Positions 48,451-59,644 are shown, numbered from the stretch's first letter. The stretch is 64,000 nt of DNA from an uncultured Clostridiaceae bacterium (GCA_947169155.1 CAMVON010000007.1:1-64000), one strand, 5' to 3'. Made by a program: numbers and translations. Notes: generated by a model from the sequence alone, not told the origin.

Positions 48451-48762
48451 TTAGAGTTCTTCTGCATTTTCTATTCTTTCATAACTATTGCCTTTTTTAA
48501 TATATTTTCTTTTTGCATTTATTTCCATTTTTTTAACTATTTCATCATGAAGATCAAATCCTAATATTTCGCTAAGTCCCATAAGATATATTGCAACATC
48601 TGCAAGTTCTGATCCTAAATCTTCCTTATTTTTGTGATAAGCATCATATGCTTCTGATACTTCTCCATATAAATAACAAAATTCCATTGGAACATCTGTT
48701 ACATTAAATCCGTGTTTTATTTTATTTTCGTATACTTTCTTTTGCATTTCTTTTAAGTCCAT
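48451..48762 (-). CDS. MazG-like nucleotide pyrophosphohydrolase
   Basis: EFCYLYGEVSEAYDAYHKNKEDLGSELADVAIYLMGLSEILG. Confidence 0.8.
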   Translation of the reverse strand: MDLKEMQKKVYENKIKHGFNVTDVPMEFCYLYGEVSEAYDAYHKNKEDLGSELADVAIYLMGLSEILGFDLHDEIVKKMEINAKRKYIKKGNSYERIENAEEL

Positions 48763-48771
48763 GATTTCCTC

Positions 48772-49728
48772 CTATATAAACTTATCTAGCATATTAAATC
48801 TATTTCCAGCAAGGAATGCTTTGATGTCCATCCTTTTAGCATTTTCTGGTTGTATTGTTTTTATTTTTACATAACCATCACTACATCTTATAGATAGTTC
48901 ATCTTTTCCTAGTATATAGATGTCTCCTGGTTCAACAGTTTTATCTATTGAATCATCTACTATATATTCTGCTGCAAATACTTTATATTTTCTTCCATCT
49001 TCTAGTTCCATATATGTTCCTGGAAATGGAGAAAGACCTCTTATGAAATTAAATATTTCTCTACCAGTTTTATTAAAATCTATTTTTGTCATTTCACGAG
49101 AAATCATTGGTGCAATTGTTCCTTCTTCTGGTTGTGGAATTCTTTCAATTTTTCCATCTACTACTCCATCTAATGTTTCTACAAGAAGCTTTGCACCAAT
49201 CACTTTAAGTCTATCATGAATTGTTTCAAGATTATCTGTGTCTTCAATTTTAGTTTCTGCTTTAAGTAGCATGTCTCCTGTATCCATTCCAGCACCCATA
49301 AACATAGTTGTAATACCTGTTTTTTCTTCTCCGTTTATAATAGCCCATTGCATTGGAGCTGCACCTCTATATTTTGGAAGAAGTGAGCCATGAACATTTA
49401 TTGAGCCATATTTTGGTACATCTAGTATCTCTTGTGGAAGAATTTTACCATATGCAACAACAGCAATAAAATCTGGGTTTAATTCTTTTAAATTATTTAA
49501 TACTTCTTCATTATTTCTTACTTTTTTAGGTTGAAATACTGGAATATTTTTTGATAGTGCATACTCTTTTACAGGTGATGCTTTAAGTTTCATTCCGCGT
49601 CCTGATGGTTTGTCTGGATTTGTATATACTCCAACAATGTTAAATCCTGCTTCATATAGTTCTTTTAGTGACTCCTGAGCAAAATCTGGAGTTCCCATAA
49701 ATACTACTCTTATATTTTCTCTTTGCAT
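48772..49728 (-). CDS. fmt: Methionyl-tRNA formyltransferase
   Basis: VFMGTPDFAQESLKEL, NVHGSLLPKYRGAAPMQWAIINGEEKTGITTMFMGAGMDTGDML. Confidence 0.96.
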   Translation of the reverse strand: MQRENIRVVFMGTPDFAQESLKELYEAGFNIVGVYTNPDKPSGRGMKLKASPVKEYALSKNIPVFQPKKVRNNEEVLNNLKELNPDFIAVVAYGKILPQEILDVPKYGSINVHGSLLPKYRGAAPMQWAIINGEEKTGITTMFMGAGMDTGDMLLKAETKIEDTDNLETIHDRLKVIGAKLLVETLDGVVDGKIERIPQPEEGTIAPMISREMTKIDFNKTGREIFNFIRGLSPFPGTYMELEDGRKYKVFAAEYIVDDSIDKTVEPGDIYILGKDELSIRCSDGYVKIKTIQPENAKRMDIKAFLAGNRFNMLDKFI

Positions 49729-49743
49729 ATTATTCCTCCTATT

Positions 49744-49775
49744 AAAAAAGATTAAGATAGACTTTATCTTAATCT
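49744..49775 (-). terminator. Intrinsic terminator of 49784..50686
   Basis: AGATTAAGATA-GACT-TTATCTTAATCT (written on plus) with T-run on minus. Confidence 0.7.
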
Positions 49776-49783
49776 TCTTATTC

Positions 49784-50686
49784 TTATATTTTCACTTCTA
49801 CACTTTTATATACAAGTTTGTCATCTTCTATAGTAAATGTAATATTAACCTTACCGATATTTGTTTGATCTTCTAGTGAGCATAAAATGTATTGTGATGT
49901 TACAAATTCTAGAGTTCCATCATTATCTACATCTACAAATTCAAAACTAGAAATTTTATCTCTAAGATATGTTTCTCTATATTTTGCTAAGTCTACATTT
50001 GCTTCATTGAAGTCTAGTTCTATTTCTTTTGTGTATTCTTTTAAATATGACTTATTATAGTTATCTAGTGTAACTTTTAGTATATTTTGATTATCTGCTT
50101 TTTTAGAAGTATATATTGTATATCCTAAAAAATCTGCATCTGTTGTATTCTTAGTTAAATCTATAATAGCGTTTTGCATATCTACTATATCTTTTTCATT
50201 TAATTTAAGTAGTTTTACATTTCCCATTGAGTCATTAATTAAATAGTATTTTGCTTTTTCATCTACAGATATACGTAATCTAACATCTGAATTAAAATTC
50301 ATATTTGTATCATATTTTGCAATTTGTTTTGTATCTCCATCTATGATATAAAATACTACATTATTATATAATTCTATAGTTGAATTAAGTACATCACTAC
50401 TACTTCTTTTTTCTTTACCTGTAATAAACACAAAATCTGATACTTTATCTGAATTTATGTCTGTTTTGTATGCTCTAATTACTGTACTATCCTCTAAGTC
50501 CATCATCTTAGCTATTTCTTTTTGGTAAACTATTCTTAGTCCAGCCTCAGATGCACCAAATTTATATATTACGCCAACAACTATTCCTATAATAGTAAAT
50601 ACTGTTACAAGAATAATTGCTTTCTTTAATCTCTTAAACGAAAATGTAAATCCTAATTTTTTAAACATTTCAGATATTTTACTCAT
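49784..50686 (-). CDS. Membrane-anchored hypothetical protein (VCBS-like repeats possible)
   Basis: N-terminal TM; TDINSDKVSDFVFITG and VDVDNDGTLEFVTSQ resemble Asp-rich VCBS/FG-GAP segments. Confidence 0.55.
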   Translation of the reverse strand: MSKISEMFKKLGFTFSFKRLKKAIILVTVFTIIGIVVGVIYKFGASEAGLRIVYQKEIAKMMDLEDSTVIRAYKTDINSDKVSDFVFITGKEKRSSSDVLNSTIELYNNVVFYIIDGDTKQIAKYDTNMNFNSDVRLRISVDEKAKYYLINDSMGNVKLLKLNEKDIVDMQNAIIDLTKNTTDADFLGYTIYTSKKADNQNILKVTLDNYNKSYLKEYTKEIELDFNEANVDLAKYRETYLRDKISSFEFVDVDNDGTLEFVTSQYILCSLEDQTNIGKVNITFTIEDDKLVYKSVEVKI

Positions 50687-50707
50687 TTTACCACCTTTAT
50701 CTTTTGG

Positions 50708-51178
50708 TTATTTTTGTTCTTCTACTCTGTCTAAAAATACTATACCGTCTAGATGATCTATTTCGTGTTGTAATACTACAGCTTCAATATCTTTAGCATT
50801 GATTTTTTTCTTCTTTCCTTTTATATCCATGTATTCAACTGTTACTTTTTCATGTCTTAACACTTTTTCATACACGTCTGGAAAAGAAAGACAACCCTCT
50901 TCAACTTCAATCATTGTTTTAGATCTTGATGTAATTACTGGGTTGATTAAAATATGTGGTTCTGGCTTTTCATCTTCTTCAAAATATTTAATATCATAAA
51001 CAATTACTCTCTTTAATATTCCTACTTGAGATGCGGCTAAACCAATACCATCATATTTATACATAGTATCAAGCATATCTTGACCTAATTCTAATATTTT
51101 GTCTGTAATTTCTTCAACTTCTCTACATTTTTTTGAAAGAATTTCGTCTCCTTCTTTTCTTATTTCTCTGATAGCCAT
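50708..51178 (-). CDS. def: Peptide deformylase
   Basis: GIGLAASQVG, EEGCLSFPDV, VLQHEIDHLDGIVFLDR. Confidence 0.96.
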   Translation of the reverse strand: MAIREIRKEGDEILSKKCREVEEITDKILELGQDMLDTMYKYDGIGLAASQVGILKRVIVYDIKYFEEDEKPEPHILINPVITSRSKTMIEVEEGCLSFPDVYEKVLRHEKVTVEYMDIKGKKKKINAKDIEAVVLQHEIDHLDGIVFLDRVEEQK

Positions 51179-51200
51179 TTAATATTCTTTTCCTTCCTAA

Positions 51201-53711
51201 TTATAATTCTATATCTATATTTGATTTTCTTGGTGTGTCTTCTACTATTGTAGCAGCATTTTGCGTATTTACAGCACTACTTTGTCCTGCTGTTTCATCT
51301 TGTGTATCTTCTGCTGAGTTTTGTCCACCCATTTTTAATTCTTGCCACTCTTCTTTAGATATTAATACTTTTCTTGCTTTACTTCCATCATATCCTGAAA
51401 TTAGTCCTCTTGCTTCCATTTGATCTACAATTCTTCCTGCTCTTGAGTAACCAATTTTAAATCTTCTTTGAAGCATTGAAGCAGAAGCAGTTCCAGTATC
51501 CATAACGAGATCTATTGCTTCATCTAATAATACATCTGCATCATCTTGACTATCACTATCTTGTGATTGACCTTTATTGTCTGGATTATTAACTGTTTCT
51601 ATAGATTTAATAATATCTTCGCTATAATTAGCATTTGAATTTGCTTTGATACTTTCTACAATACTTTCAATTTCACTATCTGAAATGAATGTACCTTGTA
51701 TTCTTAATGGTTTATTTTCTCCAACTGGATAATATAGCATATCTCCTTTTCCAAGAAGTTTTTCTGCTCCACCCATATCTAGAATTGTTCTAGAATCTAC
51801 TTGGTTTGAAACAGTAAATGCAATTCTTGATGGAATGTTTGCTTTGATAAGACCAGTGATAACATCTACTGATGGTCTTTGAGTTGCAACAATTAAGTGC
51901 ATTCCACAGGCTCTTGCTTTTTGTGCTATACGACATATTGCAGTTTCAACATCATTTGGTGCAACCATCATTAAATCTGCTAACTCATCTATAATGATTA
52001 CCATTTGAGGAAGTTTAATTCCTCCTTCTTGTTTTTCAATTAGTTCGTTATATGCTTTTAAATCTCTTACACCATTTTCTGCAAATAGTCTATATCTGTT
52101 TTCCATTTCTTGTACTGCCCAGTTTAAAGCTCCAGCTGCTTTTTTACAGTCTGTTACAACTGGTATTAACAAGTGTGGTATTCCATTATATCCAGATAGT
52201 TCAACCATTTTAGGGTCAACTAAAATCATTTTAACCTCACTAGGTTTTGCTTTATATAGTATAGATACTATAATTGAGTTAATACATACAGATTTACCAG
52301 AACCAGTAGTACCAGCAATTAGCATGTGAGGCATTTTAGCAATATCTCCAACACATACCTCTCCTGCTGCATCTTTTCCTAGTGCAAAGCAAATTTTAGA
52401 TTTGTGTTTTTTAAATGTATCTGAATCTATTACTTCTCTTAAAAGTACTGATTCAGGTTGTGCATTTGGTATTTCTATACCTACAGCTGCTTTTCCTGGA
52501 ATTGGAGCTTCCATTCTTATGCTTTTAGCAGCTAAGTTTAGAGCAATATCATCTGTAAGTGATACTATTTTAGATACTTTAACACCAGTTGAAGGTGTTA
52601 GTTCATAACGAGTAACTGTTGGTCCTTTTGTTATGTTTGTAACTCTTGCATCTACTCCAAATGATGCAAGTGTTTTTTGAAGTCTTACAGCAACTGCATG
52701 AATTGCTTTTCTATCAAAAGATTGTCCCTCTTTAGGTTCACTAAGAAGATCAATTGGTGGAAATTCATAATTTTCATCTTCTACATGTGCTGTATGGTCT
52801 ATTGTTAGTACTTCTTTTACAGATTTATCTTCTTTTTCTTCTTTTTGAAGTTTGAAGAACTGATCACGTTTTTGTTTTCCTTGAATTTCTGCTTCACTTG
52901 GCTTTCCGCCTAGTTTAGAGAAATCAAACTCAACTTGTTCAGTTCTATCTATGTTAAGGTTTTCATCAACATTTGATGAACCTTGCTCTCTAAGTTTTTC
53001 TTGTTTTTCTTCCTCTTCTTTTTCAATTCTTGCTTTTTCTCTTCTAGATAGTTTAGGAGTTTTATCTCCAAAATTATCTGTATAATCATATTTTTTAACT
53101 TCATCATTTCTAAATAATGTGTTAATAAATGTGTTAAGATGGTCTACTACATAGTTAAATCCATATGCAATATTACCAAAGAACTGTTTGAATGAAATAT
53201 TATATAAAAATAGGAATAGTACAAATGTTAATAATGGTAATATAATTCTTGTTGGAACTATGCCAATTAGTCCTGCAATAGCTCCTCCAATAAGTGTTCC
53301 TATTGCGCCACCCATATTCTTCCCAGCAATTCCAACATTTACAGCATCTGTAATTTCTTTTACTGGATTTGAATATATAGATAGACTAGACTCGCTAAAC
53401 GCAGTAAGAGTTGCTGCAATAAAAGCTATTACAACAATCCCATTTCTTAAACTTCCAAGTGCATCTATTTTCTTTTCTGAAATAATACAATATGTTCCTA
53501 TAGCTACTAAACCTAGCGGGAATATATATGCTGTATTTCCTAGTGCACCTAAGAATACTATTTTAAAAATTTGCGCAATACTTCCAACATTTTTAAATGC
53601 CATAAATATTAATAACACTAAACCAAGAATTATAAAAACTCCACCAAGAACACTATTAGAGATAGTGCTTTGTTTAGAGCTTTTTCTTGGTCTACCTCTT
53701 TTTCTTCCCAT
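51201..53711 (-). CDS. DNA translocase FtsK/SpoIIIE
   Basis: Multi-TM N-terminus; [33 protein letters not shown]-terminal gamma wHTH ([28 protein letters not shown]). Confidence 0.96.
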   Translation of the reverse strand: MGRKRGRPRKSSKQSTISNSVLGGVFIILGLVLLIFMAFKNVGSIAQIFKIVFLGALGNTAYIFPLGLVAIGTYCIISEKKIDALGSLRNGIVVIAFIAATLTAFSESSLSIYSNPVKEITDAVNVGIAGKNMGGAIGTLIGGAIAGLIGIVPTRIILPLLTFVLFLFLYNISFKQFFGNIAYGFNYVVDHLNTFINTLFRNDEVKKYDYTDNFGDKTPKLSRREKARIEKEEEEKQEKLREQGSSNVDENLNIDRTEQVEFDFSKLGGKPSEAEIQGKQKRDQFFKLQKEEKEDKSVKEVLTIDHTAHVEDENYEFPPIDLLSEPKEGQSFDRKAIHAVAVRLQKTLASFGVDARVTNITKGPTVTRYELTPSTGVKVSKIVSLTDDIALNLAAKSIRMEAPIPGKAAVGIEIPNAQPESVLLREVIDSDTFKKHKSKICFALGKDAAGEVCVGDIAKMPHMLIAGTTGSGKSVCINSIIVSILYKAKPSEVKMILVDPKMVELSGYNGIPHLLIPVVTDCKKAAGALNWAVQEMENRYRLFAENGVRDLKAYNELIEKQEGGIKLPQMVIIIDELADLMMVAPNDVETAICRIAQKARACGMHLIVATQRPSVDVITGLIKANIPSRIAFTVSNQVDSRTILDMGGAEKLLGKGDMLYYPVGENKPLRIQGTFISDSEIESIVESIKANSNANYSEDIIKSIETVNNPDNKGQSQDSDSQDDADVLLDEAIDLVMDTGTASASMLQRRFKIGYSRAGRIVDQMEARGLISGYDGSKARKVLISKEEWQELKMGGQNSAEDTQDETAGQSSAVNTQNAATIVEDTPRKSNIDIEL

Positions 53712-53735
53712 TAAATCACAACCTCTTCTAAATTA

Positions 53736-54173
53736 TTATTTTAACTCTCTTCTGTTGTTATGAACAATGTCCATAGCTTCTCTTAAAACATTTTCTACTC
53801 TTTCTAAAACGTTGTCTGCATATTCTCTTGTTCCATCTGAGATTTCTTTAGAAACTTTATTTGCGTTTTCTATTATTTCTTCTTTTTGTGCTAATGCTTG
53901 TTTTGTTATTTCGTGTTCATCTATTAAATTTATTATTTTTCCTTCAGTTTCTTTTAGTACTTTTTGTGCTTCAAGTTCTGCATCAGAGATGATTCTTTGT
54001 CTTTCCTCTTTAACCCATTTAGCTTGTTTTAATTCATCTGGTAATTTAAGTCTAATATCTTCTATAATATCTCTTAATTCTCCTGCATCTACCATAACCT
54101 TAGTTGAAAATGGTACCTTAGAACTTGATTCTAATATTTCTTCTAAATTCTCTAACAATGTGAATACTTCCAT
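53736..54173 (-). CDS. Coiled-coil hypothetical protein (F0F1 subunit B-like composition)
   Basis: Helical protein; ATG at 54173 follows GGAGGT, which lies inside the longer ORF-track start. Confidence 0.65.
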   Translation of the reverse strand: MEVFTLLENLEEILESSSKVPFSTKVMVDAGELRDIIEDIRLKLPDELKQAKWVKEERQRIISDAELEAQKVLKETEGKIINLIDEHEITKQALAQKEEIIENANKVSKEISDGTREYADNVLERVENVLREAMDIVHNNRRELK

Positions 54174-54178
54174 ATTTA

Positions 54179-54766
54179 CTACCTCCATTTATACAACATT
54201 AAAACTACATTTCCATAAGCTCGCTCATCAATACATTGCAGATTTTTAAAACTTTTTAGAATTTCTGCCTTATTATTTTTTTCTAGCTTTAAAAGAAAGT
54301 TTTTATCTGTTTCATATACAATTATGCCATCTTTTTTTAAAACTTTATTTTCAGACTCAGATATAAAATTTAGTGTATCTATTGCTAAATTACTATCATA
54401 TGGTGGGTCTAAAAATATTACGTCAAATAGCTTGTCTTCTTTTACAATCTGATTCAAGCATTTTGCATAATCTTTCTTTGTTATTTTAACATATTCTGTA
54501 GTATTAGTCAACTTAACATTAGACAATATTGTAGAAATACTAAGGTTTTCTTTGTCATTTATCCAAGCAAAGCTTGCACCTCTACTTAATGCTTCTAATG
54601 CCAAGTTTCCAGTACCTCCAAAAAGATCTAGAACTTCACCTTCATCTATATAGCTATCTATTATTGAAAATAGTGCTTCTTTTACTCTATCTAAAGTAGG
54701 CCTTGTCTTTTCTGTTTTTGGACTATTTATTCTTTTGGCTTTAAACTTTCCAGCAATAATTCGCAT
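54179..54766 (-). CDS. rsmD: 16S rRNA (guanine966-N2)-methyltransferase RsmD
   Basis: RIIAGKFKAKRI, TRPTLDRVKEALFSII, VLDLFGGTGNLALEALSRGA, VIFLDPPYDS. Confidence 0.94.
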   Translation of the reverse strand: MRIIAGKFKAKRINSPKTEKTRPTLDRVKEALFSIIDSYIDEGEVLDLFGGTGNLALEALSRGASFAWINDKENLSISTILSNVKLTNTTEYVKITKKDYAKCLNQIVKEDKLFDVIFLDPPYDSNLAIDTLNFISESENKVLKKDGIIVYETDKNFLLKLEKNNKAEILKSFKNLQCIDERAYGNVVLMLYKWR

Positions 54767-54767
54767 T

Positions 54768-55256
54768 TTACCCCTCCACTTCTAAGAAAAGTAGAGTTTT
54801 ATTATACTCTTCCATTATTTTCTTTATATTATCTGCGTCAAATGCAATACTTGCTGTGTTATCATTTGGATGAAAAGACACATTTCCAGCACCAACTAGT
54901 TCTTTATCTAACACAAAAGTTACATCAGTGTCTGGTGCACCAATTACATTTAGTATTGAAACAGAACCAGGTTTTATATGAAGTTTATCCCATAGTTCAA
55001 CTTCATTTCCAAAAGATAATCTTGAAGAGCCAAGCTCCTCAGATATCTTTTTTAAATCCGCTCTTTTTTCTACTGGTAAAGATACTAGATAATAGTTGTG
55101 CTTTCCTTTATCTCTTAAAAATAAGTTTTTACACTTAATTCCGCAAAAATCTATATCCTTTACTTTGTATTCATCCGCTTCACTAAATAATGCTGGATGT
55201 CTTACTAGTGTATAATCTATATTTAATTTTTCAAATACTTCTATTACTTTTTCCAA
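54768..55256 (-). CDS. YbaK/ProX-like prolyl-tRNA editing domain protein
   Basis: CKNLFLRDKGKHNYYLVSLPVEKRADLKKIS, GSVSILNVIGAPD, NVSFHPNDNTASIAF. Confidence 0.88.
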   Translation of the reverse strand: MEKVIEVFEKLNIDYTLVRHPALFSEADEYKVKDIDFCGIKCKNLFLRDKGKHNYYLVSLPVEKRADLKKISEELGSSRLSFGNEVELWDKLHIKPGSVSILNVIGAPDTDVTFVLDKELVGAGNVSFHPNDNTASIAFDADNIKKIMEEYNKTLLFLEVEG

Positions 55257-55382
55257 AACAAATTTCCTTTCTATTTTTACACATATATGATACTACAAAA
55301 CCTAGATTAATTCAATGAAAAATGGAATAAGAAACCTAAAAAACTTAAATTTCTTATTCCATAAAAGTCTAATCTTGTATTT

Positions 55383-56774
55383 TTATATATTTGTTTGGTC
55401 AATTATGTCTAAAATATGTGGTTTTTGTCTTAGAGCAGTAGCTGCTTCTTCTTCAATATTATCTATATTTATTGCATCTGCTATATATTCATATGCATCA
55501 TTGAATTTGTTTTTATCATTGTAGTATACAGTTAAGATTGTATCTCCTTCTTGAACTTTTTCTCCTACTTTTTTAGCAAATTCAAAACCTACAGAATAAT
55601 CTATTGAATCTTCTTTTTTATTTCTTCCACCGCCAAGAGCAACTAGAGCTTCTCCAATTTTTCTACTATCAATTGAGACAATATATCCATCTTGATGTGC
55701 TCTAATTTCTTTTAGGTATTTTACTTTTTCATCTAGTACTGGCATATCCATGCTCATTCCTAGCCAATCCATATATACGTTGTATATGTGTCCACCTTGT
55801 GCTTTTATTAGTTCAATGAACTTTTTGTATGCATCTCTATTTAAAATAGCTTCACGTATATCTTTTTTATTCTTTTCAAGATCATCTGATACACCACTCA
55901 TTTTAATCATTTGGCTAGCTACTTCAAAAACAACTTCTCTTAAATCTCTGTATTCATCTGAGTCTAAAGTTTCTTCATCTGCTGTTAAGAATGATATAAC
56001 TTCTTTTATTTCTAATGCATTTCCAACATTTCTTCCTAGTGGTTCACTCATTGATGTTACAACTGCTTTAGTTTCAACACCGGCAAGCTTCCCAATTTTT
56101 ACCATAGTTTTAGAAAGTTCCCTTGCATCTTCTAATGTCTTCATAAATGCACCTGTTCCTACTGTTACTTCAAGAAGTATTTTATCCACTCCAGATGCAA
56201 GTTTTTTAGACATTATAGACGAAGCAATTAAGTTAATTGACTCAATTGTTGCAGTAGTATCACGAAGTGCATATATTTTTTTATCTGCAATTGCAATCTC
56301 ACTACTTTGAGCAATTAAACATACTCCAATATCTTGTACTTGTCTTATTGCGTCATTTATAGGTATTTCAACGTTATATCCTGTGATAGATTCAAGTTTA
56401 TCTATTGTTCCTCCTGTAAAACCTAATCCTCTACCACTCATTTTACAAACTCCTACTCCAAGGGATGCAACAATAGGTAAAACAATTAGAGTTACCTTAT
56501 CTCCTACTCCTCCGGTTGAATGCTTATCTACTATGTATTTACCTGGCACTTTAATGCTAGACAAATCTAGAGTTTTTGCACTATTTGCCATAGAAAAAGT
56601 TAAGTCTTTTAGTTCTGTTGGAGTCATTCCATTTAAATATATAGCCATCAAAAGTGCAGACATTTGATAATCTGGAATATCTCCTTTACTATATCCATTT
56701 ACAAAGAAATCTATTTCTTCTTTTGTTAGTTCGCCTTTATCTCTTTTTTTCTCAATAATATCATACATTCTCAT
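55383..56774 (-). CDS. pdp: Pyrimidine-nucleoside phosphorylase
   Basis: MRMYDIIEKKRDKGELTKEEI, VDKHSTGGVGDKVTL, KMSGRGLGFTGGTIDKLESI. Confidence 0.95.
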   Translation of the reverse strand: MRMYDIIEKKRDKGELTKEEIDFFVNGYSKGDIPDYQMSALLMAIYLNGMTPTELKDLTFSMANSAKTLDLSSIKVPGKYIVDKHSTGGVGDKVTLIVLPIVASLGVGVCKMSGRGLGFTGGTIDKLESITGYNVEIPINDAIRQVQDIGVCLIAQSSEIAIADKKIYALRDTTATIESINLIASSIMSKKLASGVDKILLEVTVGTGAFMKTLEDARELSKTMVKIGKLAGVETKAVVTSMSEPLGRNVGNALEIKEVISFLTADEETLDSDEYRDLREVVFEVASQMIKMSGVSDDLEKNKKDIREAILNRDAYKKFIELIKAQGGHIYNVYMDWLGMSMDMPVLDEKVKYLKEIRAHQDGYIVSIDSRKIGEALVALGGGRNKKEDSIDYSVGFEFAKKVGEKVQEGDTILTVYYNDKNKFNDAYEYIADAINIDNIEEEAATALRQKPHILDIIDQTNI

Positions 56775-56790
56775 AATTACTACCTCTTTA

Positions 56791-57159
56791 CTATATTCTT
56801 ACTTCTTTTGTCCATCTTTCTTCATTTGTATCGTTTCCAATGTATATAAGTTTACCTTGTTCAATTTTGAATTTAGACATATCTGTTTCAGCCATATTTG
56901 GTATAACTTCTTTTAGTTTTGCCCCATATACATTTAATTCTTTTTCATTGAACTCATCTTGTGTATTTAGTTGTTCTGTTTTGTATTCTTTAATCTCGAT
57001 GTTATACTCATAAACGCTAAGTTTAAAAGCTTCTTCTTGTGCTTTATCTGTTTTTCCTGTATTAAACATCTTCATTACAAATATTAATGCAACAGACATA
57101 ACAACAATTACTATTGTTAATAGTATTAAACTTTTTCCAGATTTTTTATTACTAAACAT
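56791..57159 (-). CDS. Membrane-anchored hypothetical protein (122 aa)
   Basis: N-terminal TM helix, short soluble region. Confidence 0.6.
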   Translation of the reverse strand: MFSNKKSGKSLILLTIVIVVMSVALIFVMKMFNTGKTDKAQEEAFKLSVYEYNIEIKEYKTEQLNTQDEFNEKELNVYGAKLKEVIPNMAETDMSKFKIEQGKLIYIGNDTNEERWTKEVRI

Positions 57160-57247
57160 TCAACCACCCCTTAATATACACTTTCTTAACTAAATCGTAT
57201 ATGAAAATGGCACAATTTTCAAGGAATAGTGGTAAATTTGCTTGAAT

Positions 57248-57275
57248 TTGTGAATAAATATTACATTTATATAAT
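57248..57275 (+). promoter_or_regulatory. Promoter of the asparagine-synthase homologue
   Basis: TTGTGA-16 bp-TATAAT, internal to the longest ORF, which argues for a downstream start. Confidence 0.6.
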
Positions 57276-57297
57276 ATTATTCTTTGAGGTGTTTATA

Positions 57298-59019
57298 TTG
57301 ATTAATATATTTGGAAAAATTACAGATAATAATATAGCTATTAGAAATGGTTACAAAAAGCAAATTGAAAATGTTAGTTATAGTATAACTTTTGATGGTG
57401 AAATATATAACAAAAATGCACTAAGAAATATTTGCATTACAAAGGGCTACATTACAGATAATTCTAATATACAAGATATTCTAATTTATCTTTACGTTAT
57501 ATTTAAAGAAGAAATGTTAAAGTATATAAATGGTGTATTTTCTTTTGCTATTAGTACAAATGATAAACTATTTATTGCAAAAGATAGACTTGGAACTCGT
57601 CCACTATATTACTTCAAAGATAGTAATCGTTTTATTTTTTCTTCAAGAATTAAAGATATTTTAGGCGAAGGAATAGATGCTATTTTGTCTAGAGACGAAC
57701 TTTGCGAGATGTTTGCCTTAGGTCCTGCCCACAATCCAACAAAAACATACTTTAAAGACATTTATTCTTTGGAAGCCGGAAATTATATTACATTAAAAAC
57801 AGATTTAAATAATTTCAAATTTGAAAGCAAAAAATATTGGGACTTGGATGAAAAAGAAAACAAAGATGATTTAGATGAGATAATATATAATGTTAAATAT
57901 TTGGTTAAGGATAGTGTTCAAAGGCAAATTACTAGTAGTACTGCTTCTATGCTATCTGGTGGATTAGATTCAAGCATTATTGTTTCACTTGCTAAAAAAG
58001 AAAACTCTAATCTTAAAACTTATTCTATCAACTATGAAGATAATGATAAAGACTTTACTCCATCATCATACCAAGGTACAAAAGATAGTGACTTTGTTGC
58101 AATTATGAATAATGAAATTCCAACAAAACACAAAATAATAACTATAAATAATTTATCTTTATACAATAGCTTATATGAAAGTATGCGCGCAAGAGAAATG
58201 CCTGGTATGGCTGATGTTGATTCATCTATGTTTTGTTTTTGCAAAAAGATTAAAGATGATGGAATACAAAATATATTTTCTGGTGAATGCTCAGATGAAA
58301 TTTTTGGTGGATATCCTTGGTATTACAAAAAAGAATTACAAGATACAGATTATTTTCCTTGGGCAAGATCACAAGATTTGAGAGAAAAATTAGTTAAACC
58401 AAATCTTTTAAATACTAATGAAATAAAAAATTTCATTCTTGATTCTAAAAAATCTATTTTAAAAGGTATTACTCATATTGGAGAAAGTGTTTTTGAAAAC
58501 AATTACAAAGATATAAATTATATGACTTTAAAGTATTTCTCAAATACACTTTTAGAGAGAGGAGACTCAATGTCTAGGGCAAATAATATTACAATACATA
58601 TGCCATATGCAGATTATAGGATATTTGAGTATGTATATAACATTCCAGCAAAAATCAAGCTTGGGCTATTAAATAGTAACTCTACTCCAATTGAAAAATA
58701 TGTGCTAAAAGAAGCTTTTAAAGATATACTTCCAAAACAAATAATAGAGAGAAAAAAATCTCCATTTCCTAAAACCTATAGTAATGATTATTTAAATTTA
58801 CTTGAAAGAAAGATTATAAATATTTTAAAAAATCCAAATTCAAGAATACTAGAGATAATAAATACAGAATATGTTTTAGAATTAGTTAGAACACATGGTA
58901 AAGATTTAAAAGAAAACTTATTTGGACAATTAATGACATATCCTCAAACTATTGCTTATTTAATTCAAATTGAATACTGGCTTGAAGAATATAATGTAAA
59001 AATTTGCATAGAAAAATGA
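57298..59019 (+). CDS. Asparagine synthase-like protein with degenerate glutaminase domain (TTG start)
   Basis: Synthetase motifs intact (SMLSGGLDSSIIVSLA, IFSGECSDEIFGGY). TTG at 57298 is preceded by GAGGTG and follows the promoter; N-terminus would be MINIFGKITDNN. Confidence 0.75.
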   Translation: MINIFGKITDNNIAIRNGYKKQIENVSYSITFDGEIYNKNALRNICITKGYITDNSNIQDILIYLYVIFKEEMLKYINGVFSFAISTNDKLFIAKDRLGTRPLYYFKDSNRFIFSSRIKDILGEGIDAILSRDELCEMFALGPAHNPTKTYFKDIYSLEAGNYITLKTDLNNFKFESKKYWDLDEKENKDDLDEIIYNVKYLVKDSVQRQITSSTASMLSGGLDSSIIVSLAKKENSNLKTYSINYEDNDKDFTPSSYQGTKDSDFVAIMNNEIPTKHKIITINNLSLYNSLYESMRAREMPGMADVDSSMFCFCKKIKDDGIQNIFSGECSDEIFGGYPWYYKKELQDTDYFPWARSQDLREKLVKPNLLNTNEIKNFILDSKKSILKGITHIGESVFENNYKDINYMTLKYFSNTLLERGDSMSRANNITIHMPYADYRIFEYVYNIPAKIKLGLLNSNSTPIEKYVLKEAFKDILPKQIIERKKSPFPKTYSNDYLNLLERKIINILKNPNSRILEIINTEYVLELVRTHGKDLKENLFGQLMTYPQTIAYLIQIEYWLEEYNVKICIEK

Positions 59020-59041
59020 GCCTTCATAGCGAAGACTCATT
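59015..59041. terminator. Bidirectional hairpin between convergent genes
   Basis: AATGAGCCTTCATAGCGAAGACTCATT overlaps both stop codon regions. Confidence 0.65.
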
Positions 59042-59564
59042 GAAAACATTTTTCTAGTTTGTACATGGTTTCAGATAACATGTATCTTAGAATATCATAC
59101 ACGTTTACTATTTTTGCGCCATATTGAGCAAGTGTCATTTCATCTGACTCTTTCATGTTGAAAATAGCAACTTTAATTTTGTTGTTTCTTGAAACATAAA
59201 CAACTTTGTATGAATAATCTTTATCTAGCAGCCAATCCTTAAAAGTATTACCATCTGTAAAACTAACTTTTGTTACTTTTAAAAGGTGTTTCTTTTCTTT
59301 TGGTGTAGGAAATTTTGCGTCGATATCTTGAACCAAAACAATTGCAGATATGTATGGCCTTTCATTGCAAATGTTTAAGACCATTACTCTTTTGTGCGAA
59401 AATTCTTCAAATAGACTAGGAACAATTTTTTCAATGTGTTCACATAGTGTGGTATTCCTAATGCTTATGTTCTCACTTCCTAGAGACTTTTCAATGTTAT
59501 GTGATTCTAACTCATTAAAGAAAACTCTAAATTTTGTTTCTGAGCCCATATTGAATAATTGCAT
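59037..59564 (-). CDS. Hypothetical protein (175 aa)
   Basis: Clean ORF with consensus promoter; no recognised domain. Confidence 0.65.
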   Translation of the reverse strand: MQLFNMGSETKFRVFFNELESHNIEKSLGSENISIRNTTLCEHIEKIVPSLFEEFSHKRVMVLNICNERPYISAIVLVQDIDAKFPTPKEKKHLLKVTKVSFTDGNTFKDWLLDKDYSYKVVYVSRNNKIKVAIFNMKESDEMTLAQYGAKIVNVYDILRYMLSETMYKLEKCFQ

Positions 59565-59644
59565 ACATATCTCTCCCTTCTTTATTTATAATCTGTTTGC
59601 ACTATATTAATTAATTGCTTTAAAATATAAAAATTTACTAATTA

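Noticed and set aside
53188-56310. Long plus-strand ORFs at 53188..53763, 53767..54249 and 55750..56310
   Set aside because: Antisense to ftsK, the coiled-coil gene/rsmD and pdp; low-complexity Ser/Ile/Leu translations typical of the complement of AT-rich coding DNA.
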